Of a stretch of DNA of 64,000 bases, positions 17,395 through 25,476 are shown one piece after another. Each line of letters opens with the position of its first letter. Position 1 is the stretch's first letter. Where the stretch lies: contig NZ_CP067130.1 of the NCBI RefSeq assembly GCF_028553745.1, positions 434,001-498,000 of the forward strand, written 5' to 3'. The stretch comes from Paracoccus seriniphilus (lineage in GTDB: Bacteria; Pseudomonadota; Alphaproteobacteria; Rhodobacterales; Rhodobacteraceae). The position numbers were made by a program, and so were the translations under genes. The notes beneath the pieces are model-generated. The model did not search any database, had not been told where the DNA came from, and saw only the letters and a program-made list of their open reading frames with translations.

Positions 17395-17628
17395 ATGGCC
17401 ACAGATATCGTTATCCCCTCGGATCTCTGGGAAGAGGATGAGGAATGCGTCATCACCTCCTGGCTGGTGGATGATGGCGCCAGCGTCGCGGAAGGCGCGC
17501 TGATCGCCGAAATCATGACCGCCAAGGTCCAATACGAGATCCTGGCTCCGGCCTCGGGAACGGTGACGATCACCGAAGGGGTCGATGCCGTCGTCGCCAA
17601 GGGCGCGGTCATCGGGTCGGTCGCATGA
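17395..17628 (+). CDS. Free-standing lipoyl-domain protein (split E2)
   Basis: A 77-residue protein that is a single lipoyl/biotinyl domain. Lys44 in EIMTAKVQYEI occupies the lipoylation turn, although the usual acidic residue before the Lys (DK) is Ala here. SWLVDDGASVAEGALIAEI and APASGTVTIT are the two pseudo-symmetric halves. In typical complexes this domain is the N-terminal part of E2; here it ends with its own TGA, overlapping the start of the catalytic E2 gene by 4 bp. It would act as a mobile swinging-arm carrier between E1 and E2. The start used is the ATG at 17395 after AAGAAGGA; an in-frame opening upstream has no family sequence. Confidence 0.9.
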   Translation: MATDIVIPSDLWEEDEECVITSWLVDDGASVAEGALIAEIMTAKVQYEILAPASGTVTITEGVDAVVAKGAVIGSVA

Positions 17629-18305
17629 CATTGGTGGACAGGACCCTGCGACTTGGCGGTGTCCGCGGGATGATCGCCGACAAGATGGTTGAAAGCCTGC
17701 ACACCGCCGCACAGCTGACCCATCACGCCAGCGCCGAGGCCAGCGCCCTGCTGGCCGAAAAGGCAAGGCTGGCCGAAGCCGGAGAAAAGGTTTCTGTCGA
17801 GGATCTGCTGATGCTGGCCGTCATCCGGGCGCTGAAGCGCAACCCGGATGCCAATGGCCGGGTCGAAGGACGCGAGATCCGACTGTCTGCGGCCATCGAC
17901 CTCTGCGTCGCCATCGCCCTGCCGGGGAACCTGCTGGTCGCGCCCGCGATCTTTGGCGCGCAGGACATGGAACTCGCACAGCTGCGTGCCGCGCGCCAGG
18001 ATCTTGCCGCACGGGCAAAGACCAACAAGCTGTCCGTCGCCGAGATGACGCGCGGCACCTTTACCATCTCCAACCTGGGCCTGACCCGCGTCGAGCAGTT
18101 CACCCCGATCATCAATGCCCCGCAGATCGCCATTCTCGGCGTCGGGCGCAGCATCGACCGCGCGGTCCGCGCCGAGGACGGCTCCATCGAGATGCGACCC
18201 TTCATCGGCCTGTCCCTGACTTTCGACCACCGCGCCATCGACGGCGCACCAGCCGCCGACACCCTCACCGCGATCTGCAACGAGATCGAGGGGATGGGAA
18301 AGTGA
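17625..18305 (+). CDS. Dihydrolipoamide acyltransferase catalytic domain (split E2)
   Basis: Protein of 226 residues that is only the E2 acyltransferase catalytic core. Active-site FDHRAIDG has His202 and Asp206, with TFTISNLG (145-152) and NAPQIAILGVG (164-174). No lipoyl domain and no recognisable peripheral-subunit-binding domain are present, although RLGGVRGMIADKM opens as normal 2-oxoacid_dh domains do. Normally the lipoyl domain, E3/E1 binding domain and core are one chain of 350-550 residues. The lipoyl part is encoded immediately upstream, overlapping by ATGA. The division looks genuine, since both pieces have starts, overlaps and intact motifs. No E3 is encoded in the window. Confidence 0.9.
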   Translation: MTLVDRTLRLGGVRGMIADKMVESLHTAAQLTHHASAEASALLAEKARLAEAGEKVSVEDLLMLAVIRALKRNPDANGRVEGREIRLSAAIDLCVAIALPGNLLVAPAIFGAQDMELAQLRAARQDLAARAKTNKLSVAEMTRGTFTISNLGLTRVEQFTPIINAPQIAILGVGRSIDRAVRAEDGSIEMRPFIGLSLTFDHRAIDGAPAADTLTAICNEIEGMGK

Positions 18306-19006
18306 ACGAGGCCCTGACCCATGTCACCGATGTGCGGCAGGGACTGGCGCTGGAGGCCGCGCTGTTTGACAGGCCGGACAACTGCCGTGGGCTTTGGCAG
18401 AGCGCAACGCCGGCGCTGGTCTGCCCGGCGGCCTACCAGCGGCAGGCCGGGTTCGGGCGGGCGGCAGAGCGCTCGGCAGCCCGTGGCTGGCCGGTCAGTT
18501 GCCGCCCATCAGGCGGCGGCGCGGTCCCCCAGGGTATCGGCGTGGTCAATCTGGCCATGGCGGTGACGGTTCGGCGTGGCTTTCTGATCGAGGACGGCTA
18601 TCGTCTGATCACCGATCCGATCCGGGCCGTGCTGCGCGACCTTGGGCTTGCGGCCACCACCGGCGCCACGCCCTGCAGCTTCTGCGACGGCAGTTGGAAC
18701 CTGTCGATCGACGGGCGCAAGCTGGTCGGCACGGCGCAACGCTGGCGTCCCCTGCCACGGGGACAGATGCGCATTCTGACTCATGCGCTGGTGCTGTATG
18801 ATCTGGCGATACCGGCCCGGGCCGTTGATGCCTTTCATCGCGACCTTGGCCTTGGGCCCATCCGTGCCGAGGCCCATATCACTCTTGGCGACATATTTGG
18901 TGATCGCCTGTCGGGCGCCGATGATTTCGCCGCCGCCCTGCAAACCGCCGCCGACGACGCGCTTGCCCGGATCGACAGGCCACCAAACGCCGCTCGGGCA
19001 AGCTGA
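18302..19006 (+). CDS. Lipoate-protein ligase-like protein
   Basis: LplA/LipB-fold protein of 234 residues. The lipoyl-AMP binding loop is seen as RPSGGGAV (68-75), and DGRKLVGTAQRWR (137-149) supplies the lysine and following block used by lipoate ligases. The start is a GTG at 18302 overlapping the E2 stop (GTGA), so it is translationally coupled to the split E2. A dedicated ligase probably attaches lipoate to Lys44 of the 77-residue lipoyl protein (inference). The C-terminal accessory domain of E. coli LplA is absent, as in LplA-like and octanoyltransferase-type enzymes. It could instead be an amidotransferase. Cys125 and Cys128 in TPCSFCDG are noteworthy. Confidence 0.8.
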   Translation: MNEALTHVTDVRQGLALEAALFDRPDNCRGLWQSATPALVCPAAYQRQAGFGRAAERSAARGWPVSCRPSGGGAVPQGIGVVNLAMAVTVRRGFLIEDGYRLITDPIRAVLRDLGLAATTGATPCSFCDGSWNLSIDGRKLVGTAQRWRPLPRGQMRILTHALVLYDLAIPARAVDAFHRDLGLGPIRAEAHITLGDIFGDRLSGADDFAAALQTAADDALARIDRPPNAARAS

Positions 19007-19087
19007 ACGACAAGATACCCGACAATCCCGTTGCCTGCGGAACATCATCCGCCGGTTTCTTTCCGATCATCCCAGAGGAGCATGACC

Positions 19088-19390
19088 ATGACTGCCTATT
19101 CCGTTCTGTTCGTTACCCCGACCGAAGATTCATGGGTTCCCGCCTATCTTGCCGAAACCGGCGCCGTCATGAAGAAACATGGCGGCAGATATCTGGCCCG
19201 CACCGGCAACCACCAGCAGATCGAAGGAGCCGATATCCCCGCCGGACTGCGGATTCTGATCGAATGGCCTTCGCAGCAGGATGCGCTGAACTTCGAGAAT
19301 GATCCCGAATACAAACCTCATCTCGAAGCACGCCTGAAGGGATCGACCAGTTATCACTTCGTCTTCGAGGGGCAGGACGACCTCGCCTGA
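19088..19390 (+). CDS. DUF1330 family protein
   Basis: A 100-residue cytoplasmic protein with the ferredoxin-like dimeric alpha/beta-barrel expected of DUF1330. Features are YLAETGAVMKKHGGRYLARTGNHQQIEG followed by RILIEWPSQQDALNFENDPEY. Proteins of this family are small stand-alone domains of mostly unknown function found near oxidoreductases. Two ATGs are close: 19082 sits 1 nt after GAGGAG, 19088 sits 7 nt after it and is chosen. It lies 81 bp after the lipoate ligase and is followed by a strong hairpin, so it is probably the last gene of the dehydrogenase operon. Confidence 0.82.
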   Translation: MTAYSVLFVTPTEDSWVPAYLAETGAVMKKHGGRYLARTGNHQQIEGADIPAGLRILIEWPSQQDALNFENDPEYKPHLEARLKGSTSYHFVFEGQDDLA

Positions 19391-19428
19391 AGCCGCCCTT
19401 GGTTCGCGGCTGATCGACATCCGCCCCG

Positions 19429-19461
19429 GCAGGCAGCCTTTCCGGCAGACGGGCTGCCTGC
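19429..19461 (+). terminator. Stem-loop at the end of the dehydrogenase operon
   Basis: A perfect 10-bp stem, GCAGGCAGCC (19429-19438) with GGCTGCCTGC (19452-19461), and a 13-nt loop. No T-run follows, so it may act with Rho or as an mRNA-stabilising end. It is 38 bp after the DUF1330 stop. Confidence 0.6.
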
Positions 19462-19510
19462 AACTGACTGCCCAAACAGCAAAAATCACAACAGGAAGAA
19501 AGAGACGAGC

Positions 19511-20045
19511 TTGTCTCTTGATGGAAAGATCGCCCTGATCACCGGTGCCGCTCAGCGCATCGGACTCCAGATCGCCAAACGCCTCATCTCCCAAGACGCG
19601 GCGGTCGCGCTGGTCGATCTGAACGGCGAGGCTCTTGACCGCATTGCCAGTGAACTGATGGGTGCGGGTGCGAAGGTTTCCACCTTTGTTGCCGATGTCA
19701 GCAAACGCGATCAGGTTCTTTGCCGCCGTATCCGACACCGTGGCAAAGCTTGGTGCGCTGGACATCATGATCAACAATGCCGGTATCGCGACGGTCAATG
19801 CCATCACCGCCATCACCTAAGAAGAGATCGACAAGCTTCATGCCGCAAATACCAAGGGCGTGCTTTGGAGAATCCAGGCTGCGGCCGAGAAGGGCGAGAC
19901 CTTCGACGCATTTGTCGGCACCATGGCCCTTGGTCGGGCGCAGACAGCCGGGGATGTCGCTGGATTGCTGGCCTTCCTGTCCGCTCCCGACAGCGACTAC
20001 ATGACCGGTCAGTCGATCATCATGGATGGCGGCTGGTCTATCGCT
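19511..20045 (+). pseudogene. Broken acetoin/diacetyl reductase (ButA/BudC-like SDR)
   Basis: Starts at a TTG (19511) with LDGKIALITGAAQRIG and stays in frame to VSKRDQV. An extra base near 19714-19721 shifts the reading to FAAVSDTVAKLGALDIMINNAG; an in-frame TAA occurs at 19818-19820. After TKGVLWRIQAAAEKG the sequence jumps to TFDAFVGTMALGR and SAPDSDYMTGQSIIMDGG. About 85-90 residues, including the catalytic Ser/Tyr/Lys, are deleted near 19885. SKRDQVFAAV, KGVxWxIQAA and SPDSDYMTGQ are hallmarks of meso-2,3-butanediol dehydrogenase/acetoin reductase. Three independent lesions rule out function. Its presence next to an acetoin-type dehydrogenase and AcoR-like gene suggests an ancestral acetoin locus. 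Confidence 0.88.
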
Positions 20046-20104
20046 GATCCGACCAGCACCGTTTCGCGGCTCCTGCGATGCAGGTCGCGGGGGCCGCAGC
20101 ACGA

Positions 20105-21754
20105 TCAATCCACAAGATCCTCGGGCCGAACCAGGCCCGCGGCCTTGATCCGACGGTTGATGGTCGCCCGGCTCAGCCCCAGCAGCCTCGCGGCGCGCGA
20201 GACATTCCAATGCGTCTCGGCCAGGGCGGATTCCAGCGTATGAACAAATCCCGCGCCCGAGGTTTCAGGGCAGGAAATATGACCCGGCAGATGCGCCACG
20301 CCCAGGGCCCCGCGCCCGAAAACCGTCACCATCTCGGTCAGCACATCCTCTAGCTCGCGCAGGTTTCCCGGCCATCCATAGGCCGTCAGACGCTGCATCG
20401 CCTCGGCCGAAATGCTGGAGCCGAACCCCGCAAGCCTGCGATGTGCGCGCTGGATCAGCGAGGCAAGATCGCGCCGTTCGGCGAGGGCCGGCAGGCGCAC
20501 GACATGCGAGGGGAAGAACACGTCAAACCCTTCGGGCGGCCTGTTCCCCGCCGCCGTTGCAACCAGCGTGAAATCCCTGCCGTCGCGCTCATGCCTGGCC
20601 AGCCATGCCGCCAACCGCCTTGCCGCGCGTGAAGGCAGCGCTTCCAACTGGCTGAGCAGAACCGACAGCTCGGCTCCCTTGGCAAGAAAACGGTCGGTTT
20701 CGACCAGCCATGCACTGACGGCCCTTGCGGGATCCTCTCCTGCCGCCAGCACCAGACCGTCAAGATATCGCACCGAGGTTTCACAGCCGCGCAGCAGCGC
20801 CTCGGCCAGACGCTTCTTGCCTGTTCCCTGCTGTCCCAGAAGCAGCAGCGGCTGTTTCAAGGCCAGCAGGCGCTCGGCCTTTTCAACCGCCCGACCGACG
20901 GCAGGATCCTTGATCGCAATCTCCTCAAGTTCTGCGTTGGCCCGGAACATCGGGCGCGCCGCGCTGGTCGCAGCGCATGATGACGCCCCCTGCGGCAGCC
21001 GGGTTTCAAAGGCGTCCTCATAGCTTTGACCGACGACGGGGCGACCGTCAGGCAGGCCCGAAAGCGAGGCGCTATGCGTCGCCGCGACGATCATGGCCTT
21101 GTCATCCAGCGCCAGCAAGGCGCCGCGCCTTGCACCGGGCAAGGGCAGCATCAGATGATCCGCCGAATAGGTCCGCGCAAAAAGCCGTGCCTCGATCCGG
21201 TCAGCGGTCTGGGACAACAGGGACTGGGCCAGAATGTAATCGACCGGCGTTTCCCGGTCCACGCAGATGATCGCCAGGGCGCCCATGATCCTGCCATCCG
21301 CCGCGCGCAGCGGCACCGCCGAGCAGGCCACGTCGCGCAGGTTGCGAAAGTAATGATCCTTTCCACAGACAGTAAAGATGGTCTGCTCCTTGAGCGCCAG
21401 GGAAACGCCATTCGTTCCCGCCAGCTTCTCGCTCCAGCAGCTTCCGGGAACGATCCCGGCCTTCCTCAGCAGATCGTTTTCGGCCCGGCCGGTATGGGTT
21501 TCGATGGCAATGCCCTCCGGATCGGTGATCACAAGGCAATGACCGGCCTTCAACGTGATCTCGGCCAGCCGGTCAGTGTCGGCGCGGATATCCCCCAACG
21601 CCTCCAGCAAGGCCTGCCGACGCGACCGAACCTCGGTCTGCTGCAGCCGCAGGATGGGGTTCCGTGCATCCGATGGCAAATGCCATTCGAGACAGCGCCG
21701 CCAGGACCGCTCGACGGCGATTCGATATTCCTCCCTTGGCAACAATCCGACCAT
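20105..21754 (-). CDS. AcoR-like GAF/Fis regulator with degenerate AAA+ domain
   Basis: Regulator of 549 residues related to AcoR, the acetoin catabolism activator. The N-terminal part begins VERSWRRCLEWH and continues through a GAF sensor (about 65-190, with GTNGVSLAL and CSAVPLRAADG). The central region has a Walker-A-like LLGQQGTGKKR near 305, but Walker B acids are missing (GAELSVLLSQLEAL) and no GAFTGA loop can be found. The C-terminal sensor-2 region YGWPGNLRELEDVL and Fis-type HTH (WNVSRAARLLGLSRATINRRI) are intact. Without GAFTGA it probably cannot activate sigma-54 holoenzyme. It may act with sigma-70 or as a repressor. Convergent with the reductase remnant; likely regulates 14636-19390 (inference). 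Confidence 0.88.
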   Translation of the reverse strand: MVGLLPREEYRIAVERSWRRCLEWHLPSDARNPILRLQQTEVRSRRQALLEALGDIRADTDRLAEITLKAGHCLVITDPEGIAIETHTGRAENDLLRKAGIVPGSCWSEKLAGTNGVSLALKEQTIFTVCGKDHYFRNLRDVACSAVPLRAADGRIMGALAIICVDRETPVDYILAQSLLSQTADRIEARLFARTYSADHLMLPLPGARRGALLALDDKAMIVAATHSASLSGLPDGRPVVGQSYEDAFETRLPQGASSCAATSAARPMFRANAELEEIAIKDPAVGRAVEKAERLLALKQPLLLLGQQGTGKKRLAEALLRGCETSVRYLDGLVLAAGEDPARAVSAWLVETDRFLAKGAELSVLLSQLEALPSRAARRLAAWLARHERDGRDFTLVATAAGNRPPEGFDVFFPSHVVRLPALAERRDLASLIQRAHRRLAGFGSSISAEAMQRLTAYGWPGNLRELEDVLTEMVTVFGRGALGVAHLPGHISCPETSGAGFVHTLESALAETHWNVSRAARLLGLSRATINRRIKAAGLVRPEDLVD

Positions 21755-21911
21755 GCGCTTCCTCCCAAGCGATGTGGAGCCACAGTATCCGCCCTCGCAT
21801 GGCCGGGGATCAAGCAGGAAATGCAGGACACTTCCGGCAACATTTTTCCCGACCTGCTCCGCAAGACAACCCCAGCCCCGCGCCGGGGCATGATCGCCCG
21901 CTGCCCGGCTG

Positions 21912-22823
21912 CTACTCGGCGACCGACAGGCGCCGCCCCAGAAAGCCCATCAGGAAATCCCTGAACCTGCGCGCGGCAATGCTTTGCGTCCTGCTGTTTG
22001 CGTGGCTCAACTCCAGCCAGGATATGATCTTTTCCGATTTCACGAAGGGACGGCAGACGAACTGCCCCATGTCCAGCCACCGCGCCACCGTCATCCGTGG
22101 CAGGATCAGGATGGCGCTGCATCTGAGGGCAAGCTCGATCTGCATTTCAAGGGATGGCGTGGTGAAGGTGTAATCCTCGGTCGGCAAGCCGAGATCGTGC
22201 AATCGCGCGTCGAAGGCGCGTCTCATGCCGAAAGAGCGATTGGGCAAGGCAAGCCTGTGCCGGATCAGGTCGGCCATGGACAGTTCGACCCTGGCCGCAA
22301 GCGGGTGATCGGGGGACATGATCGGCTCATGATAGACGGGCGCGCGGAACAGGACCTCGACGCGGGGGTCTTTTGGCGCGAACATCGTCACGGAAAACTG
22401 CGATCGCCCTTCGGCCACCGCATCAAGCGCCCCCTGCGCCGAACTGACGTTCACCTCCATCGAGATCTCGGGGTGACTGCGGGAAAATTCGGACAAGGCC
22501 GGGGCAAGGATGGCACTCGCAGCAGCCCCATTGGTATGGATGGCCACGCGACCGCGCCGCAAGCCCTTGTAATCATCGATCAACTGATGCGCCGTCTTCA
22601 GTTCCTGCGCGACCCTGGATGTGCTTGCCGCGAGCACTTCGCCCGCGGCGGTCAGACGAATTCCGCGCGGCGTGCGTTCGACAAGCGGCGTGCCGAAGCT
22701 GTGCTCCAGCTTGTCCAGCTGGCGCACCACAGCCGTCGGCGAGGTGTTCAGACCTTCGGCAGCCTGGCGGATCGAGCCGGATCGGACCAGCTCGTTAAAG
22801 ATGTCGATCGCTTCAATTTTCAT
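21912..22823 (-). CDS. LysR family transcriptional regulator
   Basis: LysR-type regulator, 303 residues. N-terminal HTH MKIEAIDIFNELVRSGSIRQAAEGLNTSPTAVVRQLDKLE and effector domain from about residue 90. SSAQGALDAVAEGRSQF and the MSPDHPLA block belong to the ligand-binding core. It is divergent from the peptide-type ABC importer that starts at 22964; the 140-bp gap presumably holds both promoters. By the usual LysR arrangement it should control that importer and the two amidases (inference). Ligand unknown. Confidence 0.9.
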   Translation of the reverse strand: MKIEAIDIFNELVRSGSIRQAAEGLNTSPTAVVRQLDKLEHSFGTPLVERTPRGIRLTAAGEVLAASTSRVAQELKTAHQLIDDYKGLRRGRVAIHTNGAAASAILAPALSEFSRSHPEISMEVNVSSAQGALDAVAEGRSQFSVTMFAPKDPRVEVLFRAPVYHEPIMSPDHPLAARVELSMADLIRHRLALPNRSFGMRRAFDARLHDLGLPTEDYTFTTPSLEMQIELALRCSAILILPRMTVARWLDMGQFVCRPFVKSEKIISWLELSHANSRTQSIAARRFRDFLMGFLGRRLSVAE

Positions 22824-22963
22824 GGATTCATTCTCCCGGTGTCACGGAATCCGTAGCACTCTGAACTCAAATTATCCACTTCCGCTGCAGGTTGTCCCCG
22901 TGATTAGCTCGATCCCAGATGGACAGAGATCCACTTTCAACAAAGATCATGACAGGGCACCCG

Positions 22964-24457
22964 ATGACCAAATCCCTCGCCGTTCTCAAAGGCACATGTC
23001 TTGCCATTCTTCTTGCCGGCACGGCGCCGGTCTGGGCACAGGACACTCATGCAGTGACATTTGTTCAGCCCGTCGAACCGCAGGGCCTTGATCCGACCGT
23101 GTCCTCGCCCGTCGCGGCAGGTCAGGTGACATGGCAGAACGTCTTCGAAGGGCTTGTGGCCATTGATCGCGATGGCCGCGTGGTGCCGCAACTGGCGAGG
23201 GATTGGACAATCTCGGAAGATGGTCTGACCTACAGCTTCCACCTGCGCGATGACGTCACATTCCAGAATGGCGTGCCTTTTGACGCCACGACGGCCAAAT
23301 TCACGCTCGAACGTATTCTGGGCGAGAATTCGACCAACGGACAAAAGGCGAATTACACGGCGATTTCCGGGGTCGAAGCCGTTGATGCGACCACCCTGGT
23401 GCTGACACTGTCCAGACGCGACGCCGACCTGCTGTATTGGCTGGGCTATCCCGCCGCCGTCATGGTCGAACCCGGATCTGCCGACAGCAATGGCACCACC
23501 CCTGTCGGCACCGGCCCGTTCAAGGTGGACGAATGGCGCAAGGGCGATCGTGTCCTCATGAGCGCATGGGACGGATATTGGGGCGAGGCCCCCGCACTGG
23601 AAACCGTCACCGCGCGCTTCATCAATGATCCGCAGGCGCAGGCGGCGGCCCTGCAGGCCGGACAGGTGGACATCGTCGGCAATCTCAACGCGCCAGAGCT
23701 GTTCGCCCAGTTCACCGATGATCCGGATTTCCATGCCGTCGCCGGAGCGGGCGAGATGGAAATCGTGGCCGGGATGAACAACGCCAAGCCACCCTTCGAT
23801 GACCTGCGGGTGCGCCAGGCGCTGATGATGGCGGTGGATCGTCCCAGCCTTGTCGCGGCAGTCAGCTCGGGCCATGGCACCGAAATCGGATCGCATTTCT
23901 CGCCCGCGAACCCGTTTTACGAAGATCTCACCGGCGAATTTCCCTATGATCCCCAGCGCGCCAAGGCGCTTTTGACCGAGGCCGGCTATCCCGACGGCTT
24001 CTCGTTCGAGTTCAAGGTGCCGACCCGCCCCTATGCGCAACGCTCGGCGGAAATCCTGCAGGCATTCTTTTCGCAGATCGGCGTGAACGCGAATATTCAG
24101 AGTTCCGATTTCCCGGCCACATGGATTCAGGATGTCTTCAAGGACACCAATTACGACATGACCATCGTCGGTCATGCCGAGCCCTTGGATATCGGCATCT
24201 ATGCCCGCGACAACTACTACTTCAACTACGACAATGCCGAGTTCCGCCAGCAGATGGATCAGATCGCGGCGGCAACGGATGAAACAGCGCGCGAGACCGG
24301 CTATCGCAAGGCCCAGGAAATCCTGGCTCATGATCTGCCCGCGCTGTTCCTGTTCTCTTATCCGAAACTGGGCGTGTGGAAGGCCGGTCTGGATGGCGTG
24401 TGGGAAAACGGTCCGGTTCCGGCCAATGACATGACCGACGTGCATTGGGTCGACTGA
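22964..24457 (+). CDS. Peptide/amide ABC transporter substrate-binding protein (SBP family 5)
   Basis: Periplasmic binding protein of the DppA/OppA family, 497 residues. A Sec signal peptide MTKSLAVLKGTCLAILLAGTA ends near VWA|QD. Family blocks are VEPQGLDPT, WTISEDGLTYSFHLRDDVTFQNGVPFDA and VRQALMMAVDRPSLV. The start at 22964 is chosen because the signal peptide begins there and an AGGG lies 7 nt upstream; an ATG at 22949 is also in frame. It captures the substrate for the permeases and ATPases that follow. Neighbouring amidases suggest an amide, ureide or small peptide rather than nickel (inference). Confidence 0.92.
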   Translation: MTKSLAVLKGTCLAILLAGTAPVWAQDTHAVTFVQPVEPQGLDPTVSSPVAAGQVTWQNVFEGLVAIDRDGRVVPQLARDWTISEDGLTYSFHLRDDVTFQNGVPFDATTAKFTLERILGENSTNGQKANYTAISGVEAVDATTLVLTLSRRDADLLYWLGYPAAVMVEPGSADSNGTTPVGTGPFKVDEWRKGDRVLMSAWDGYWGEAPALETVTARFINDPQAQAAALQAGQVDIVGNLNAPELFAQFTDDPDFHAVAGAGEMEIVAGMNNAKPPFDDLRVRQALMMAVDRPSLVAAVSSGHGTEIGSHFSPANPFYEDLTGEFPYDPQRAKALLTEAGYPDGFSFEFKVPTRPYAQRSAEILQAFFSQIGVNANIQSSDFPATWIQDVFKDTNYDMTIVGHAEPLDIGIYARDNYYFNYDNAEFRQQMDQIAAATDETARETGYRKAQEILAHDLPALFLFSYPKLGVWKAGLDGVWENGPVPANDMTDVHWVD

Positions 24458-24522
24458 CCCTCTTTTGAATTCCTGTCCCGTCCGGCCGCATCTGCGCCGC
24501 CAGGCCCATTCGAAAGCCTTTC

Positions 24523-25476
24523 ATGACACGACCTCTGACATTTCTGCGCAGCCTGCTGGGGACTGCGGCGGTCTTGCTGATTGCCTCGCTGGTGATCTTC
24601 CTGCTGATCGACGCCGCCCCCGGCGATCCCGCCGAGATCATGCTGGGCACCTCGGCGCAGCCTGACACCCTGGCCGCCCTGCGCGCCGAGCTTGGCCTTG
24701 ATCGCCCGTTGATGGTGCGCTATCTCGGCTGGCTCGCCGGCGTGTTCACCGGCGATCTCGGTCAATCCTACACCTATGGCGTGGCGGTGCGGGAACTCAT
24801 CGCGGAACGCCTGACAGTGACCCTGCCGCTGACCCTGATGGCAACGGTTCTGGCAGTGGTCATCTCCCTGCCTCTGGGTGTCATCGCCGCCGCACGGCCC
24901 GGAAAGCCAGAGGACGGTCTGGCCTCGCTGTTTTCCCAGATCGGCATTGCCGTGCCGAATTTCTGGATCGGGCTTTTGCTCATTCTGGCCTTTGCCCTGA
25001 AGTTCAAATGGTTTCCACCGGGCGGTTTCCCCGGATGGGATGCGGGGTTCGGCCCGGCCTTCAGTGCGCTTGTCCTGCCATCGATCGCCCTGGCCATTCC
25101 GCAGGCGGCGGTTCTGACCCGCGTCACCCGTGCTGCGGTCATCGAGGTCGCAAACGAGGATTTCGTGCGCACCGCCCGCGCCAAAGGGCTGTCGCGCAAC
25201 CGTGCCCTGTGGCGCCATACCGTGCCCAACTCGCTGCTGCCGGTCGTCACCATGCTGGGCCTGCAAATACCGTTTCTCATCTCGGGGGCGGTGCTGGTCG
25301 AAAATGTCTTCAGCCTGCCCGGCATCGGAACGCTGGCATATCAGGCGCTGTCACAACGCGATCTGATCGTCGTGCAGAATGTCGTCCTGCTGTTCGCGGT
25401 GATCGTTCTGGTCGTCAATGCGGGAACGGACGCGCTTTACGCCCGTCTTGACCCCCGGCTGAGGGCGCGCAAATGA
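24523..25476 (+). CDS. Peptide-type ABC transporter permease, DppB-like
   Basis: Inner-membrane permease of 317 residues with six expected membrane segments. The first, FLRSLLGTAAVLLIASLVIFLL, is followed by the family motif DAAPGDPAEIMLG and the ELGLDRPLMVRYLGWLAGVFTGDLG loop. The cytoplasmic EAA loop FVRTARAKGLSRNRALWRHTVPN contacts the ATPases, and ENVFSLPGIGTLAYQA is the conserved C-terminal block. It pairs with the DppC-like permease, whose ATG overlaps its stop by 4 bp. A 65-bp gap separates it from the binding-protein gene. Confidence 0.94.
   Translation: MTRPLTFLRSLLGTAAVLLIASLVIFLLIDAAPGDPAEIMLGTSAQPDTLAALRAELGLDRPLMVRYLGWLAGVFTGDLGQSYTYGVAVRELIAERLTVTLPLTLMATVLAVVISLPLGVIAAARPGKPEDGLASLFSQIGIAVPNFWIGLLLILAFALKFKWFPPGGFPGWDAGFGPAFSALVLPSIALAIPQAAVLTRVTRAAVIEVANEDFVRTARAKGLSRNRALWRHTVPNSLLPVVTMLGLQIPFLISGAVLVENVFSLPGIGTLAYQALSQRDLIVVQNVVLLFAVIVLVVNAGTDALYARLDPRLRARK

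Noticed and set aside
16383..18230. A 615-codon minus-strand frame opposite E1 beta and E2.
   Set aside because: Antisense shadow of intact E1/E2 genes; no family sequence.
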